Assembly: GCF_021991925.1 (NCBI RefSeq)
Contig: NZ_RXZI01000001.1
Location: 806,001-870,000, forward strand
Reading direction: 5' to 3'
DNA from: Sutcliffiella horikoshii
Lineage (GTDB): Bacteria; Bacillota; Bacilli; Bacillales; Bacillaceae_I
DNA length: 64,000 nt
This document shows, one piece after another, positions 36,510 to 45,586 of the stretch. Both the position numbers and the translations under genes were made by a program. Below the pieces are notes generated by a model. It did no database searches. It was not told the DNA's origin and saw nothing but the letters and a program-made list of their open reading frames with translations. Position 1 is the first letter of the stretch, and the number at the start of each line of letters is the position of its first letter.

Positions 36510-37040
36510 TCATTCATTCCCACTTGGCAACACTTCATAAGCCATTTTACGGATGATGACTTCATGTTCCGGGTACTTTTCCATTAACTTTGATTGGGTG
36601 AACATTTCAAAATCCTTGAATTCAAATCCAGGTGACACCATACAACCAACTAATGCATAGCTGTCTGGGAAATCCACTGTAGATCCGAAAATAGAGTTTT
36701 TAGGGACTAATACTTGTGGTTTCTCCCCTCTTTTTATATTTAAACCTAGCTTATGCTGTACATACTCCCCGCTTTCTGTGATGACATGCACGGTTAACGA
36801 GCTTCCCCCATGGAAGTACCATAATTCATCCGATTTTAAGCGATGAAAGTGTGAAATGTTTTTATCAGTGAGCAAGAAATAAATGCTCGAATACAGCTTC
36901 CTCTTTCCTTCAAAAGACACACTTAATTCATTATCTGTGATATTCTCCTCTGAAACGTATGTTTGCTTGTAATAGCCACCTTCCGGATGTGCTTCAAGTT
37001 CTAACGCTTCTACCCATTCGTTCACTTTATCTAGGCTCAT
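36510..37040 (-). CDS. Cupin protein of the DUF985 family
   Basis: A 176-residue cupin with AHPEGGYYKQTY at the start, SSIYFLLTDKNISHFHRLKSDE, LWYFHGG and a GCMVSPGFEF ending block, typical of DUF985. Members have an RmlC-like barrel; the ligand is unknown. It is monocistronic. Confidence 0.88.
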   Translation of the reverse strand: MSLDKVNEWVEALELEAHPEGGYYKQTYVSEENITDNELSVSFEGKRKLYSSIYFLLTDKNISHFHRLKSDELWYFHGGSSLTVHVITESGEYVQHKLGLNIKRGEKPQVLVPKNSIFGSTVDFPDSYALVGCMVSPGFEFKDFEMFTQSKLMEKYPEHEVIIRKMAYEVLPSGNE

Positions 37041-37088
37041 TATTTCTACAGGCTCCTTATGTCTTTATTAACAGCTAAATTATAGCAA

Positions 37089-37121
37089 ACAAAACAAAAA
37101 CCCAACAGAATTATTGGGTTT
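37089..37121 (-). terminator. Terminator of yndM-like gene
   Basis: On the minus strand AACCCAA and TTGGGTT pair and are followed by TTTGTTTTG. Confidence 0.7.
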
Positions 37122-37569
37122 AGTCTTCTCTATTCTTTTTATCATGAATAGTTAGTTCTTCCGAAAATTCCGTTTGTAATTCCATTGGCTGGGCAGACCT
37201 CTTCGTTCTCTTCCTAGGATGATCAGGGAATATACTTTTGACCAGGTATAGATGAAAGAACACTTCAAACACAGTGATCGTTAATGCGGCGATTGCAGAT
37301 GGTAAGAGGAATCCTGCACTTAAATTGGTCAGGATATACACCAAAAATGCGATAGTGGCAAAGTTAAATACAAAGTCAAATACAGCAGCAAATGTATAAT
37401 TGGTTCGTGGCAATACCATATTATCCCCCACAAAATAAGAAAAAGTGACAAGTATCGCAGTCGTCAAGAGAATATTTAGAAATGAGATTGCAGCAAACCC
37501 ATTCAAGAAAAAGGATAAGATTAAAAAACTAACGATAAACTTGATCAATATAGGCATAACATGCTTCAT
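37120..37569 (-). CDS. yndM: YndM-like membrane protein (DUF2512)
   Basis: A 149-residue protein with four predicted helices and a charged C-terminal tail, matching YndM of the DUF2512 family. The ATG at 37569 is about 8 bases after AAGGAG; a GTG at 37578 overlaps that site. Some family members are sporulation-linked, but function is unknown. Confidence 0.82.
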   Translation of the reverse strand: MKHVMPILIKFIVSFLILSFFLNGFAAISFLNILLTTAILVTFSYFVGDNMVLPRTNYTFAAVFDFVFNFATIAFLVYILTNLSAGFLLPSAIAALTITVFEVFFHLYLVKSIFPDHPRKRTKRSAQPMELQTEFSEELTIHDKKNRED

Positions 37570-37621
37570 ATGCTTCACTCCTTTTCCTATGTAGATTGCT
37601 CGATGAAAAGGTGTTTTATAC

Positions 37622-37654
37622 AGTTAAAACCCCTCGTTATTAAAACGAGGGGCC
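37622..37654 (-). terminator. Terminator of the ABC exporter operon
   Basis: CCCCTCGTT and AACGAGGGG pair; on the minus strand GTTTTAAC follows. Confidence 0.8.
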
Positions 37655-37658
37655 CTCC

Positions 37659-39263
37659 TTATCCTGCAATATCGCGGTTTCGAAACCCTACAAAACCAAC
37701 AAGTGTAAGAACGATGGCAATCAGTGTAAGGATTGAAAGGGTCAGATAGTTGATTTCTTCCACTGGAATCTGTGGAATGTGTCCATATGGAGAAAGGTTT
37801 GCCATCCATTCAGGTAGCTTCAGCATGCCACCAAGATAAACAACAAAGAATGAATAACCTAGTATAATCCAAGTGAGACCGGTCATTTTCGACTTTAAAC
37901 CAAGTGTGGCAACTCCAATACCAGTCATAATCCACAAAGCAGGCAAATAGACCAACCCGGCCTTTAAAAACGACTGAAGGGATATCGGATCGTCCATGAC
38001 TGAATCTGCTGCCACCCACAAGCCCAATATAGCTAGGAGCAACATCACCAAACCAAAAACCAAGGACAAAGTCAAGTAGCTTCCTAATAACCTGGATCGA
38101 GAAACAGCTCTCGCAAGGATATGCTCAGTAAGCCCCCTCTTCTCCTCCCCTTTAAGCTTCAATAAAAACATAATAGGAGGAATGGTGCAAAGCATGGAGA
38201 TAATGGCCATGAGCATGGTCATAAACTGTTCGGTCAATGTGAATCCTTCAACCGGTGGAAGCATCTCAGCCATCATTTCATTACTGGAAAAGAAAGACTC
38301 CAGATCTCCCAGGACGGAACCATAAGAAGCCCCCAAAATGAACATCCCAATCGCCCATGATATTATCCCTGTCCGTTGAAGCCTGAATGCCAAGCCAAAA
38401 GGGCTTTTCAAAAAGGCTGAAGCGTGAATCTTACCAGGCTTGGTAGCAATAAATCCAGATCCTAAATCCCGGATAGCATGTAAGGAAAGTGCAACCAGAG
38501 CTATTAGGGCAGCTACACCTAATGTAAGTAATATTGGCCACCAATAGTCGTTTACATAAACTTCTGTTCCAAGTATCCAGCCCAGTGGCGATGTCCAAGA
38601 TAATGCTTCATTACTAACGTCCCCTATTGCACGAATCAAATATGCGACCCCCAGCACGGTAAAAGACAAGCCGATGGTCCCTCTTGAATTTGCCGAAAGT
38701 TGTGCAAACAAGACTGTTATAACTGTAAACAGAATCCCTGTTGCTCCAAGCGCTCCTCCATACAAAAGAGAACCATTCAAACTCATGCTCTCAATTCCTA
38801 AAGAGAATAAACTGAAACCAATAATTAGAGCGAGTAGTAGATTTGTACAAACCAAAACAATTATTGTCGCGGTCACATTTGCCAGCCGTCCAACAGGCAA
38901 GGAACGGATTAATTCAACTCGTCCTTCCTCCTCATCATTTCTTGTATGACGAGTAACGAGCAGGATGCTCATGATGGCAACCACGATAGCTGTAAATAAA
39001 AGCATCTGGTGTGCCATCATCGGTCCTTCTGTATAGTTTTCCAACCCATAGCCTTTTCCGACCATGGCGGTCATAGCAGGATTTTTCATGGTTTCAGCAA
39101 TTGCTTGTCTTTCTTGGTCATTCGCATATAAACCAGAAAAAGAAGTGGCTGTTAATATAGTCACCAATGTAATGGAAACTAGCCAGATTGGGATACGTAT
39201 TTTATCCCGCTTAAAAATGAAGAAAATCAGGCTACCCGTGTTACTAAATCGTTGCTTCCACAT
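37659..39263 (-). CDS. ABC exporter permease, large two-unit type
   Basis: A 534-residue membrane protein with about twelve helices in two similar halves, like the permeases of tetronasin/polyketide-type exporters. The N-terminal part (about residue 30) has a helix followed by an extracellular loop typical of ABC-2 permeases. Its ATG overlaps the stop of the ATPase gene (TGATG), so translation is coupled. Together with the ATPase it likely exports a drug or lipid. Confidence 0.85.
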   Translation of the reverse strand: MWKQRFSNTGSLIFFIFKRDKIRIPIWLVSITLVTILTATSFSGLYANDQERQAIAETMKNPAMTAMVGKGYGLENYTEGPMMAHQMLLFTAIVVAIMSILLVTRHTRNDEEEGRVELIRSLPVGRLANVTATIIVLVCTNLLLALIIGFSLFSLGIESMSLNGSLLYGGALGATGILFTVITVLFAQLSANSRGTIGLSFTVLGVAYLIRAIGDVSNEALSWTSPLGWILGTEVYVNDYWWPILLTLGVAALIALVALSLHAIRDLGSGFIATKPGKIHASAFLKSPFGLAFRLQRTGIISWAIGMFILGASYGSVLGDLESFFSSNEMMAEMLPPVEGFTLTEQFMTMLMAIISMLCTIPPIMFLLKLKGEEKRGLTEHILARAVSRSRLLGSYLTLSLVFGLVMLLLAILGLWVAADSVMDDPISLQSFLKAGLVYLPALWIMTGIGVATLGLKSKMTGLTWIILGYSFFVVYLGGMLKLPEWMANLSPYGHIPQIPVEEINYLTLSILTLIAIVLTLVGFVGFRNRDIAG

Positions 39264-40177
39264 CAGGCTTCCCCTCCCGCTCCTGTAATGGGAGTGTCGA
39301 CGCCCTCATAATGACGCATAAACAAATCTTCCAGTGTCGGAGGAGAACTCTCCAATTTCAAGAGTCCATACTGGCTTACATGTTTCATCACAGTATGGAG
39401 TTCTTCAGAATCCACTTGAAAAGATAATGCAGAATCTTTTTGTTCAATTTCATGAACACCTTTCAACGAATGTAAACCTTCTATCGTTTGTTTCGTTTCA
39501 ATCAAAAGATTTGTTCTAGTTAAGTGTCTCAGCTCTTGTAAAGTGCCTGTTTCTATGATCTTACCTTGGCGAATGATTCCGACACGGTCGCAAAGCTTCT
39601 CTACCTCAGAGAGTATATGGCTAGATAGAAGGACACTTTTATCGGCAGCCTTTGCCTCCATCACACATTCCTGAAAAATCATTTCCATTAATGGATCAAG
39701 ACCAGAAGTTGGTTCATCCAATATATATAGATCTGCATTTGAAGCAAATGCAGCAACTAAAGCTACCTTTTGCCGGTTCCCCTTTGAATAAGTTCTACAT
39801 TTTTTAGAAGGATCCAATTTGAATTTTTCAATAAGTGCTTCCTTCTTCCTCTTGTCAGTGCCTCCGCGCAACTTCATGAAGAGGTCAATTACTTCTCCTC
39901 CAGTTAGGTTCGGCCATAATGTCACATCACCAGGTACATATGCAATGCGTTTATGGATTTCTACAGCGTCCTTCCATGCATCAAGCCCAAATATCTTCGC
40001 TTCCCCATGTGAAGCTTTTAGAATGCCCAATAATATACGGATGGTGGTGGATTTCCCAGCTCCATTTGGTCCGATGAACCCGTATACCTCACCGCTGTTT
40101 ACGTTCAAATTAACCATGTCCAATGCAGTGAATTTCCCAAAAGTTTTACTTAAATTGTTTGTCTCTAATATGGTCAT
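39263..40177 (-). CDS. ABC exporter ATP-binding protein
   Basis: A 304-residue ABC ATPase with Walker A GPNGAGKSTT, signature YSKGNRQKV, Walker B LYILDEPTSGLDP and the switch His in LLSSHIL, followed by a DUF4162-like C-terminal part. It is the first gene of a two-gene operon, opposite a TetR-family regulator. Confidence 0.93.
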   Translation of the reverse strand: MTILETNNLSKTFGKFTALDMVNLNVNSGEVYGFIGPNGAGKSTTIRILLGILKASHGEAKIFGLDAWKDAVEIHKRIAYVPGDVTLWPNLTGGEVIDLFMKLRGGTDKRKKEALIEKFKLDPSKKCRTYSKGNRQKVALVAAFASNADLYILDEPTSGLDPLMEMIFQECVMEAKAADKSVLLSSHILSEVEKLCDRVGIIRQGKIIETGTLQELRHLTRTNLLIETKQTIEGLHSLKGVHEIEQKDSALSFQVDSEELHTVMKHVSQYGLLKLESSPPTLEDLFMRHYEGVDTPITGAGGEA

Positions 40178-40217
40178 GAAAGACCCTCCTCTTTCATATC
40201 TGATTCAAATGAATAAA

Positions 40218-40292
40218 TATGAAATATTTTAACTTATATAGTTCATAATATATAGTAAAATCTCCTTTGACAAGAGTTTATGAAATATTTTA
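40218..40292. promoter_or_regulatory. Paired TATGAAATATTTTA direct repeats in the ABC/TetR divergent promoter region
   Basis: The 14-base TATGAAATATTTTA occurs at 40218-40231 and 40279-40292, 61 bases apart. Each contains the palindrome AAATATTT. They flank the ABC operon promoter on both sides and are the best candidates for binding by the divergent TetR-family regulator. The role is inferred. Confidence 0.45.
40245..40273 (-). promoter_or_regulatory. Promoter of the ABC exporter operon
   Basis: On the minus strand TTGTCA (40268-40273), 17 bases, TATTAT (40245-40250). Confidence 0.6.
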
Positions 40293-40340
40293 TTTGTTTT
40301 ATTACATATTTTTATTTAAAATAAAGAGGAGGTGAACGAA

Positions 40341-40925
40341 ATGGACGGTTTTCAACGTCGTAGAGAACAAAAGAAACAAGATATCCTTGAGGCAGCCATG
40401 ACTCTTTTTATGGAATATGGCATCCAGAAAGTATCTATTTCAGAAATTGCACAAAAGGCAAATGTTTCGCAGGTAACGATCTATAACTACTTTGAAAGCA
40501 AACATAAATTAACAAGTGATGTGTTTGGATATTACATAAACAAAACTACGGATGACTTTGAAAAACTCATTCATAGCGATATACCATTCCCGGAAAAAAT
40601 CAAACAGATTATCTTTAATAAGAAAGAAATCTCCAAGCAGATACATGAAGAGTTCTATCTTTTTATGATGAAGGAATATTCGGCGGAAGGTAATATCATT
40701 GAGAAAATCTACGTGGAAAAGGCATTGCCCTATTTTTCACAACTGTTCGAAGAAGGTAAGGAGCAAGGATATGTAGACCCCAACCTCTCCCAAGAAGCGA
40801 TCTTATTCTATGTACAGATGCTGAAGGACTATATGCAACGGGAAGATGTATATCAGAAAGTACTTCCCCTGACAGAGGACATAACCAATATCTTTTTTTA
40901 CGGTATTATCGGCAAAAAAGACTAA
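40341..40925 (+). CDS. TetR/AcrR family regulator
   Basis: A 194-residue repressor. The N-terminal helix-turn-helix is seen in ILEAAMTLFMEYGIQKVSI and VSQVTIYNYFESK. The ligand domain is not recognisable. The start at 40341 follows GAGGAGGTGAACG. It is divergent from the ABC exporter and most likely represses it, through the direct repeats between the two. Confidence 0.9.
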   Translation: MDGFQRRREQKKQDILEAAMTLFMEYGIQKVSISEIAQKANVSQVTIYNYFESKHKLTSDVFGYYINKTTDDFEKLIHSDIPFPEKIKQIIFNKKEISKQIHEEFYLFMMKEYSAEGNIIEKIYVEKALPYFSQLFEEGKEQGYVDPNLSQEAILFYVQMLKDYMQREDVYQKVLPLTEDITNIFFYGIIGKKD

Positions 40926-40960
40926 AAAACAGGCTCCCTTAAGATAGGTGCCTGTTTGTA
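40926..40960. terminator. Terminator between the TetR gene and clpP
   Basis: AACAGGC and GCCTGTT pair between the converging genes, with T-rich flanks on both strands. Confidence 0.7.
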
Positions 40961-40964
40961 GTGT

Positions 40965-41546
40965 TTATCCTTTTTTAATGACCTCATCGATAATCCCATA
41001 ATCCTTTGCTTCCCCTGCAGTCATAAAATTATCCCTGTCGGTATCCCGCTCAATTTTTTCAATTGGCTGTCCAGTATATTCAGCAATCATCTTGTGCAAA
41101 TCGTCCTTTAATTTCAAGATTCTGCGGGCGGATATTTCAATATCCGTCGCCTGCCCTCTTGCCCCACCGAGTGGCTGATGAATCATGATTTCGCTGTTCG
41201 GTAATGCCATCCTCTTCCCTTTAGTTCCCGCCATAAGGAGCATCGCGCCAAAAGAAGCCGCCATTCCGATGCAAATGGTCCTTATATCCGGCTTAATATA
41301 GTGCATAGTATCAAGGATGGCAAATCCCGAGGTAGTGGAGCCGCCTGGGCTGTTGATGTAGATGGATATCTCCTTTTGCGGATCATCTGCCGCTAGAAAT
41401 AAAAGCTGGGCAACTACACTGTTAGCGATTTGATCATTAATCTCATCCCCAATCATGATGATCCTATCTTTCAACAGACGGGAATAGATATCGTAGGAAC
41501 GCTCTCCTTTATTGGATTGTTCTATTACATAAGGTATGGCCGTCAT
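40965..41546 (-). CDS. clpP: ATP-dependent Clp protease proteolytic subunit, sigma-factor-linked copy
   Basis: A 193-residue ClpP with the complete triad Ser98 (GMAASFGA), His123 (MIHQPLGG) and Asp172 (DRDNFMTA). It is downstream of a sigma-70 family gene by 18 bases, with AAAAGGAGG before its ATG, so the two form an operon. The housekeeping clpP of Bacillus lies in a different context (near whiA/trxB), so this may be a second copy; that cannot be verified within the window. It would need ClpX, ClpC or ClpE as partner. Confidence 0.9.
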   Translation of the reverse strand: MTAIPYVIEQSNKGERSYDIYSRLLKDRIIMIGDEINDQIANSVVAQLLFLAADDPQKEISIYINSPGGSTTSGFAILDTMHYIKPDIRTICIGMAASFGAMLLMAGTKGKRMALPNSEIMIHQPLGGARGQATDIEISARRILKLKDDLHKMIAEYTGQPIEKIERDTDRDNFMTAGEAKDYGIIDEVIKKG

Positions 41547-41564
41547 TTTTTCTTCCTCCTTTTG

Positions 41565-42260
41565 TTATGCTGCACACTTAAATACGTTAATTGGAGGTGG
41601 AGTAGAGAGTGATTGAGGTTTGTCTAGATCTTTCGATACAAATGCAAATAGTGTAGGCAAAGCCTTTATCAAAGGACTAGGATCTTCCTCCCTGAGACTT
41701 TCCTGGAATAACACCGGAATGATTTCCCTTTCTTTCTCGTTCCAGAAGTTTTCGACAAAATCACTTTTTGTCGTTTCCTCATTTTTCAGTCGCTTTCTAG
41801 AACGGTGTAAAGAGGATTTAATCGCACCCTCAGTTGTTCCCAAAAGGTTTGCTATCTCTAGAGCCTGATAATCAAACGCTTCTTTCAAAAAGAAAATGAT
41901 GGCCTGTTTTGGTGTCATATTCGTCAAAAGGACTTCTGTTGTGATGATTGCTTTTTCCACATGAGGATTTGTAGACGTTTGCTCGTCCGGGACATCCTGC
42001 AAGAGTTCATTTTGTCTCTTTCGTACAATATCAATCCACTGGTTATAAGCAATTTTTTTTAGCAACTGATTACTTATAACCGCAGAATTACTGTAATGCT
42101 GAATTGTTTTGGTTATGGCTTCTTGAGCAAGATCACTTCCGTCCCATTCATTTTTTGTGAGAAAAAGGCAGTACCTAAGCAAGTTTTGATATGTCTCATT
42201 TAGTTCCTCATCCTGATAGCAGAATGTTAAGTTACCATGATCTCCCTCTGCATTTTTCAA
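41565..42260 (-). CDS. Sigma-70 family (ECF-like) RNA polymerase sigma factor
   Basis: A 231-residue protein with a region 2 (LLRYCLFLTKNEWDGSDLAQEA and WIDIVRKRQNE) and region 4 (MTPKQAIIFFLKEAF, LGTTEGAIKSSLHRSRKRL). A C-terminal extension of about 65 residues has no family I recognise. The protein ends VFKCAA, resembling an ssrA-like Ala-Ala degron. No anti-sigma gene is adjacent; instead clpP follows in the same operon. The target genes are unknown. Confidence 0.85.
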   Translation of the reverse strand: MKNAEGDHGNLTFCYQDEELNETYQNLLRYCLFLTKNEWDGSDLAQEAITKTIQHYSNSAVISNQLLKKIAYNQWIDIVRKRQNELLQDVPDEQTSTNPHVEKAIITTEVLLTNMTPKQAIIFFLKEAFDYQALEIANLLGTTEGAIKSSLHRSRKRLKNEETTKSDFVENFWNEKEREIIPVLFQESLREEDPSPLIKALPTLFAFVSKDLDKPQSLSTPPPINVFKCAA

Positions 42261-42286
42261 ACTGAATCACTCCTTTACTCCACTCT

Positions 42287-42315
42287 ATTATCTAAACGTT
42301 TCATACGCCCCTGAA
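42287..42315 (-). promoter_or_regulatory. Promoter of the sigma factor-clpP operon
   Basis: On the minus strand TTCAGG (42310-42315), 17 bases, GATAAT (42287-42292). TGAAAC inside the spacer resembles an ECF -35, so self-control is possible, though no CGT-type -10 is seen at the right distance. Confidence 0.5.
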
Positions 42316-42453
42316 GATACGGGGTAATATTAAATATTTTTGGAAGTCTGTAAACATACTGTAAAGAAAAATACCCCCACAAATTTTACATTATTCATTA
42401 ATATTATATATACAATACATAACCAAGTATCATTATGTTCATGGGAGGTAGCT

Positions 42454-42777
42454 ATGCAAACATATGTAAAGGATTCTTTATTAGAATGGAAGGAAGAGAT
42501 GCTCAAGCAAAAAAAGGAAATCGATGATGAATATGAAAAAGTAAAATCCGATCTCCAGCTTTACTCCATAAAGTTCAGTATCACAAAACAAGTGATACAA
42601 TCTACAATAAATGATGAAATCATTGAAAATATCAAAGAGTCCTATCACAGACCTTATGAAGAAAAGTTCCATGAACTTAAACAATACATAAAAGAATTGG
42701 ATGAAAAGCGTAAAGTGTTTCAAATGTTTGTAGATAAAATAGATAAAGTAAGTGATACAGAATTGGTGGAAAAATAG
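42454..42777 (+). CDS. Hypothetical coiled-coil protein
   Basis: A 107-residue, charged, helical protein (EEMLKQKKEIDDEYEKVKSD) with no membrane segment. The ATG at 42454 follows GGGAGGTAGC. I do not recognise a family. It is transcribed divergently from the sigma factor gene, with a 193-base shared upstream region, and ends at a strong terminator shared with fumC. Confidence 0.65.
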   Translation: MQTYVKDSLLEWKEEMLKQKKEIDDEYEKVKSDLQLYSIKFSITKQVIQSTINDEIIENIKESYHRPYEEKFHELKQYIKELDEKRKVFQMFVDKIDKVSDTELVEK

Positions 42778-42784
42778 GGTTATT

Positions 42785-42833
42785 AAGGCTGTCTGGAATT
42801 TCAATGCATTTCAGACAGCCTTCCTTTTTTATT
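42785..42833. terminator. Bidirectional terminator between the coiled-coil gene and fumC
   Basis: AAGGCTGTCTG and CAGACAGCCTT form an 11-bp stem, then CCTTTTTT. Confidence 0.85.
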
Positions 42834-44217
42834 GTGGCTTTACCATTTTACTTGGATCCACAAAGGCATCGAATTCATCTTCTGTAAGCAGTTCCAATTT
42901 AAGGGCAGCCTCTTTCAAAGTGGTCCCCTCAATATGTGCAAGTTTGGCGATTTGCGCTGCTTTTTCGTAACCTATATGGGGATTCAAGGATGTCACTAGC
43001 ATGAGGGAGTTTTGAAGGTGCAATGCAATCTTTTCAAGATTAGGTTCCATTCCGCTGACACATCTATCGTTGAAACTATTCATGCTATCAGTCAAAAGCG
43101 TGACAGACTGAAGAAAATTGTAGATGATTACTGGTTTGAACACATTTAATTCAAAATTCCCTTGGCTCGCAGCTATTCCTATCGTGACATCATTTCCCAT
43201 TACTTGCGTTGCAACCATTGTGAGTGCTTCACTTTGTGTAGGATTGACTTTGCCTGGCATAATGGAGCTTCCGGGTTCATTTTCCGGGATGATAATTTCC
43301 CCGATTCCGCTTCTTGGACCACTGGAAAGCCACCTTACATCATTGGCTATCTTCATTAAATCAGCGGCAAGCGCTTTTAATGCTCCGTGTACATATACAA
43401 CTTGATCATGACTTGTCAGTGCATGAAATTTATTTGTTGCAGAAGTAAAACTTTTCCCGGTTAGCTGTGTAATCTCTTCCGCCACCATTTCTCCGAATTT
43501 TGGGTGCGCATTTATACCTGTCCCTACTGCCGTTCCCCCTATAGCCAGTTCTTTCATATGAGGAAGGCTCTCTGAAATCATTTTTTCATCCTTTTCAAGC
43601 ATATGATGCCAACCGCTGATTTCTTGGCCCAGTGTCAGTGGGGTTGCGTCCTGTAAGTGTGTTCTACCTATTTTAATGACATCCATAAATTCCTCTGACT
43701 TTTGAAGCAAGGTCTCTTTTAGTCTAGTTAGAGCCGGAAGGAGTCTTTCCTCCACTGCTAACACTCCAGCGATGTGAAGGGCAGTGGGAAACGTATCATT
43801 GGAGCTTTGTGACATATTGACATCATCATTTGGATGAATCTTCTTTTCCTTAAAATTTTTTTCAATTAATAGCTGGTTTGCCCTATTGGCAATCACTTCG
43901 TTTATATTCATGTTGGATTGTGTCCCACTTCCTGTTTGCCATACAGCTAAAGGGAATTGATCATCCCATTTCTTATTTATAATTTCGTCTGAGGCCTCTG
44001 TGATCGCGTCGGCTTTTGCGGTGGATAGCTTGTTTAGCCTTTGATTACTTTTGGCTGCTGCTTTTTTCAATAGCGCAAAAGCGTGAATAATCTCGAGTGG
44101 CATCTTCTCAGCACCAATAGCGAAATTCTCAATGCTCCTTTGAGTTTGCGCACCCCACAGTTTATCCTTTGGGACCTTTATCTCTCCCATTGTATCTTTT
44201 TCAATTCTGTATTCCAT
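42829..44217 (-). CDS. fumC: Class II fumarate hydratase
   Basis: Interconverts fumarate and malate in the TCA cycle. The signature [15 protein letters not shown] is intact, with catalytic regions SSNDTFPTA and [10 protein letters not shown]. The start at 44217 ([11 protein letters not shown]) after GAAAGGAGAG gives 462 residues, the same as B. subtilis CitG. It is monocistronic. Confidence 0.97.
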   Translation of the reverse strand: MEYRIEKDTMGEIKVPKDKLWGAQTQRSIENFAIGAEKMPLEIIHAFALLKKAAAKSNQRLNKLSTAKADAITEASDEIINKKWDDQFPLAVWQTGSGTQSNMNINEVIANRANQLLIEKNFKEKKIHPNDDVNMSQSSNDTFPTALHIAGVLAVEERLLPALTRLKETLLQKSEEFMDVIKIGRTHLQDATPLTLGQEISGWHHMLEKDEKMISESLPHMKELAIGGTAVGTGINAHPKFGEMVAEEITQLTGKSFTSATNKFHALTSHDQVVYVHGALKALAADLMKIANDVRWLSSGPRSGIGEIIIPENEPGSSIMPGKVNPTQSEALTMVATQVMGNDVTIGIAASQGNFELNVFKPVIIYNFLQSVTLLTDSMNSFNDRCVSGMEPNLEKIALHLQNSLMLVTSLNPHIGYEKAAQIAKLAHIEGTTLKEAALKLELLTEDEFDAFVDPSKMVKPQ

Positions 44218-44314
44218 ATATGTACTCTCCTTTCTATTCATTACTTACTATTTACCTCTATTGTTAAAAGAAAAACGTAGGCTTTTCAGATAAGTATTTC
44301 TTTAAGTGCACAAA

Positions 44315-44345
44315 AATAACCTGCCTCTCATTTGAGAAACAGATT
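44315..44345 (-). terminator. Terminator of trhO
   Basis: On the minus strand CTGTTTCTC pairs with GAGAGGCAG around AAAT, followed by GTTATTTTTG. Confidence 0.6.
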
Positions 44346-44351
44346 AGCTAA

Positions 44352-45314
44352 TTAATTTGTAACTTCTTCTTTAATTGCATCCATTCTTTTGCTGACTTCT
44401 TCTTCTGTTAGACCGTGTTCTGTAATATAGCGGTTTCTTGGGTGTACACGGCATTCATGTGAACAACTGCGCAGGTATTTGTGTTCGTTTTCTTCTGAGC
44501 TCAAGATCTTTTTATTACACTCAGGGTTTGCACAGTTTACATAACGCTCGCAAGGTTCCCCGGAAAAATGATCTTTCCCAACCACCACATGCTCTTTCTG
44601 GTTGATAGGAACACTGATCCGCTCATCAAATACGTAGCATTGTCCATCCCATAGTTCTCCTTGCACTTCTGGATCTTTCCCGTAAGTGACAATTCCTCCA
44701 TCCAACTGGGACACATCCTCAAAACCTTCCTCAAGTAACCATCCAGAGAACTTTTCACAACGCACGCCGCCAGTACAATACGTCAAAATCTTTTTGCCTT
44801 CAAAATTCTTTTTGTTTTCCTTGATCCATTGAGGAAGCTCCTTGAACGTGTTGATGTCAGGTTTTACTGCCCCACGGAAGTGCCCTAGATCGTACTCATA
44901 ATCGTTACGAGCATCGATTACAACCGTATCTTCACTTTGAAGTGCTTCTAACCATTCTTTTGGTTTTAAGTGCTTACCTGTTGTTTTACGTGGATCGATA
45001 TCATTTTCCAATCGTAAGGTCACCAGTTCTGGACGATAGCGAACCTTCATCTTTGGGAAAGCGTGTTCAGATACTTCGTCTACTTTATACGTAATTTCTG
45101 AGAATAACGGATGTGCATTCATATGTGCGATATAAGCATCTGTTTGCTCTACCGTCCCTGAAACTGTACCATTGATTCCTTCTTTTGCAATTAATACACG
45201 ACCTTTTAAACCTAGGTCTTTGCAGAATTCTAGATGTTGCTGAGTGACCTCTTCAGGATTCTCAATATCCACATATTTATAATACAATAATACTCTATAT
45301 TCTTGACTCATCAT
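44352..45314 (-). CDS. trhO: tRNA uridine(34) hydroxylase TrhO (rhodanese-domain)
   Basis: A protein of about 320 residues that hydroxylates U34 of certain tRNAs, the first step to 5-methoxyuridine. An N-terminal acylphosphatase-like part is followed by a rhodanese domain with the active Cys in [14 protein letters not shown]-terminal zinc-type region ([23 protein letters not shown]) is complete. ATG codons at 45314 and 45311 are both possible. Confidence 0.93.
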   Translation of the reverse strand: MMSQEYRVLLYYKYVDIENPEEVTQQHLEFCKDLGLKGRVLIAKEGINGTVSGTVEQTDAYIAHMNAHPLFSEITYKVDEVSEHAFPKMKVRYRPELVTLRLENDIDPRKTTGKHLKPKEWLEALQSEDTVVIDARNDYEYDLGHFRGAVKPDINTFKELPQWIKENKKNFEGKKILTYCTGGVRCEKFSGWLLEEGFEDVSQLDGGIVTYGKDPEVQGELWDGQCYVFDERISVPINQKEHVVVGKDHFSGEPCERYVNCANPECNKKILSSEENEHKYLRSCSHECRVHPRNRYITEHGLTEEEVSKRMDAIKEEVTN

Positions 45315-45547
45315 TATCACCAATACCTTTATAAATTTATCTATTTACATAGTTGACATAATTATTTCTATATATAAGAAGTTACAACATATTACTATAT
45401 CAAAAATATTAGGAATGTGACAAGCTTTTATTACTATAACGCAAAGTGGTTGGTTTCATTCCATTGTTTTTACTTAATATGTATTGATTTACTTTAAGAT
45501 TAGGGGTATATTTTACTCAAATGAAGGCGTTTTCAGACCATTTTATC

Positions 45548-45557
45548 GAAACGTTTC
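45548..45557. promoter_or_regulatory. Perfect palindrome GAAACGTTTC before the glucoamylase-like gene
   Basis: This 10-base palindrome with a central CG lies 30 bases before the start codon, where a LacI-family repressor could act. Compared with the 14-base cre consensus it has five mismatches, so I do not call it a CcpA site. Confidence 0.3.
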
Positions 45558-45586
45558 ACTAATCATTCGAAAAGGAGTTGTTGAAT

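Noticed and set aside
42481-42804. A 107-codon minus-strand frame rich in Phe
   Set aside because: It is the complement of the coiled-coil gene at 42454-42777, which has a proper ribosome binding site and codon use.
45543-45560. cre (CcpA) site before the glucoamylase-like gene
   Set aside because: Only the inner ten bases are palindromic; there are five mismatches to the 14-base consensus.
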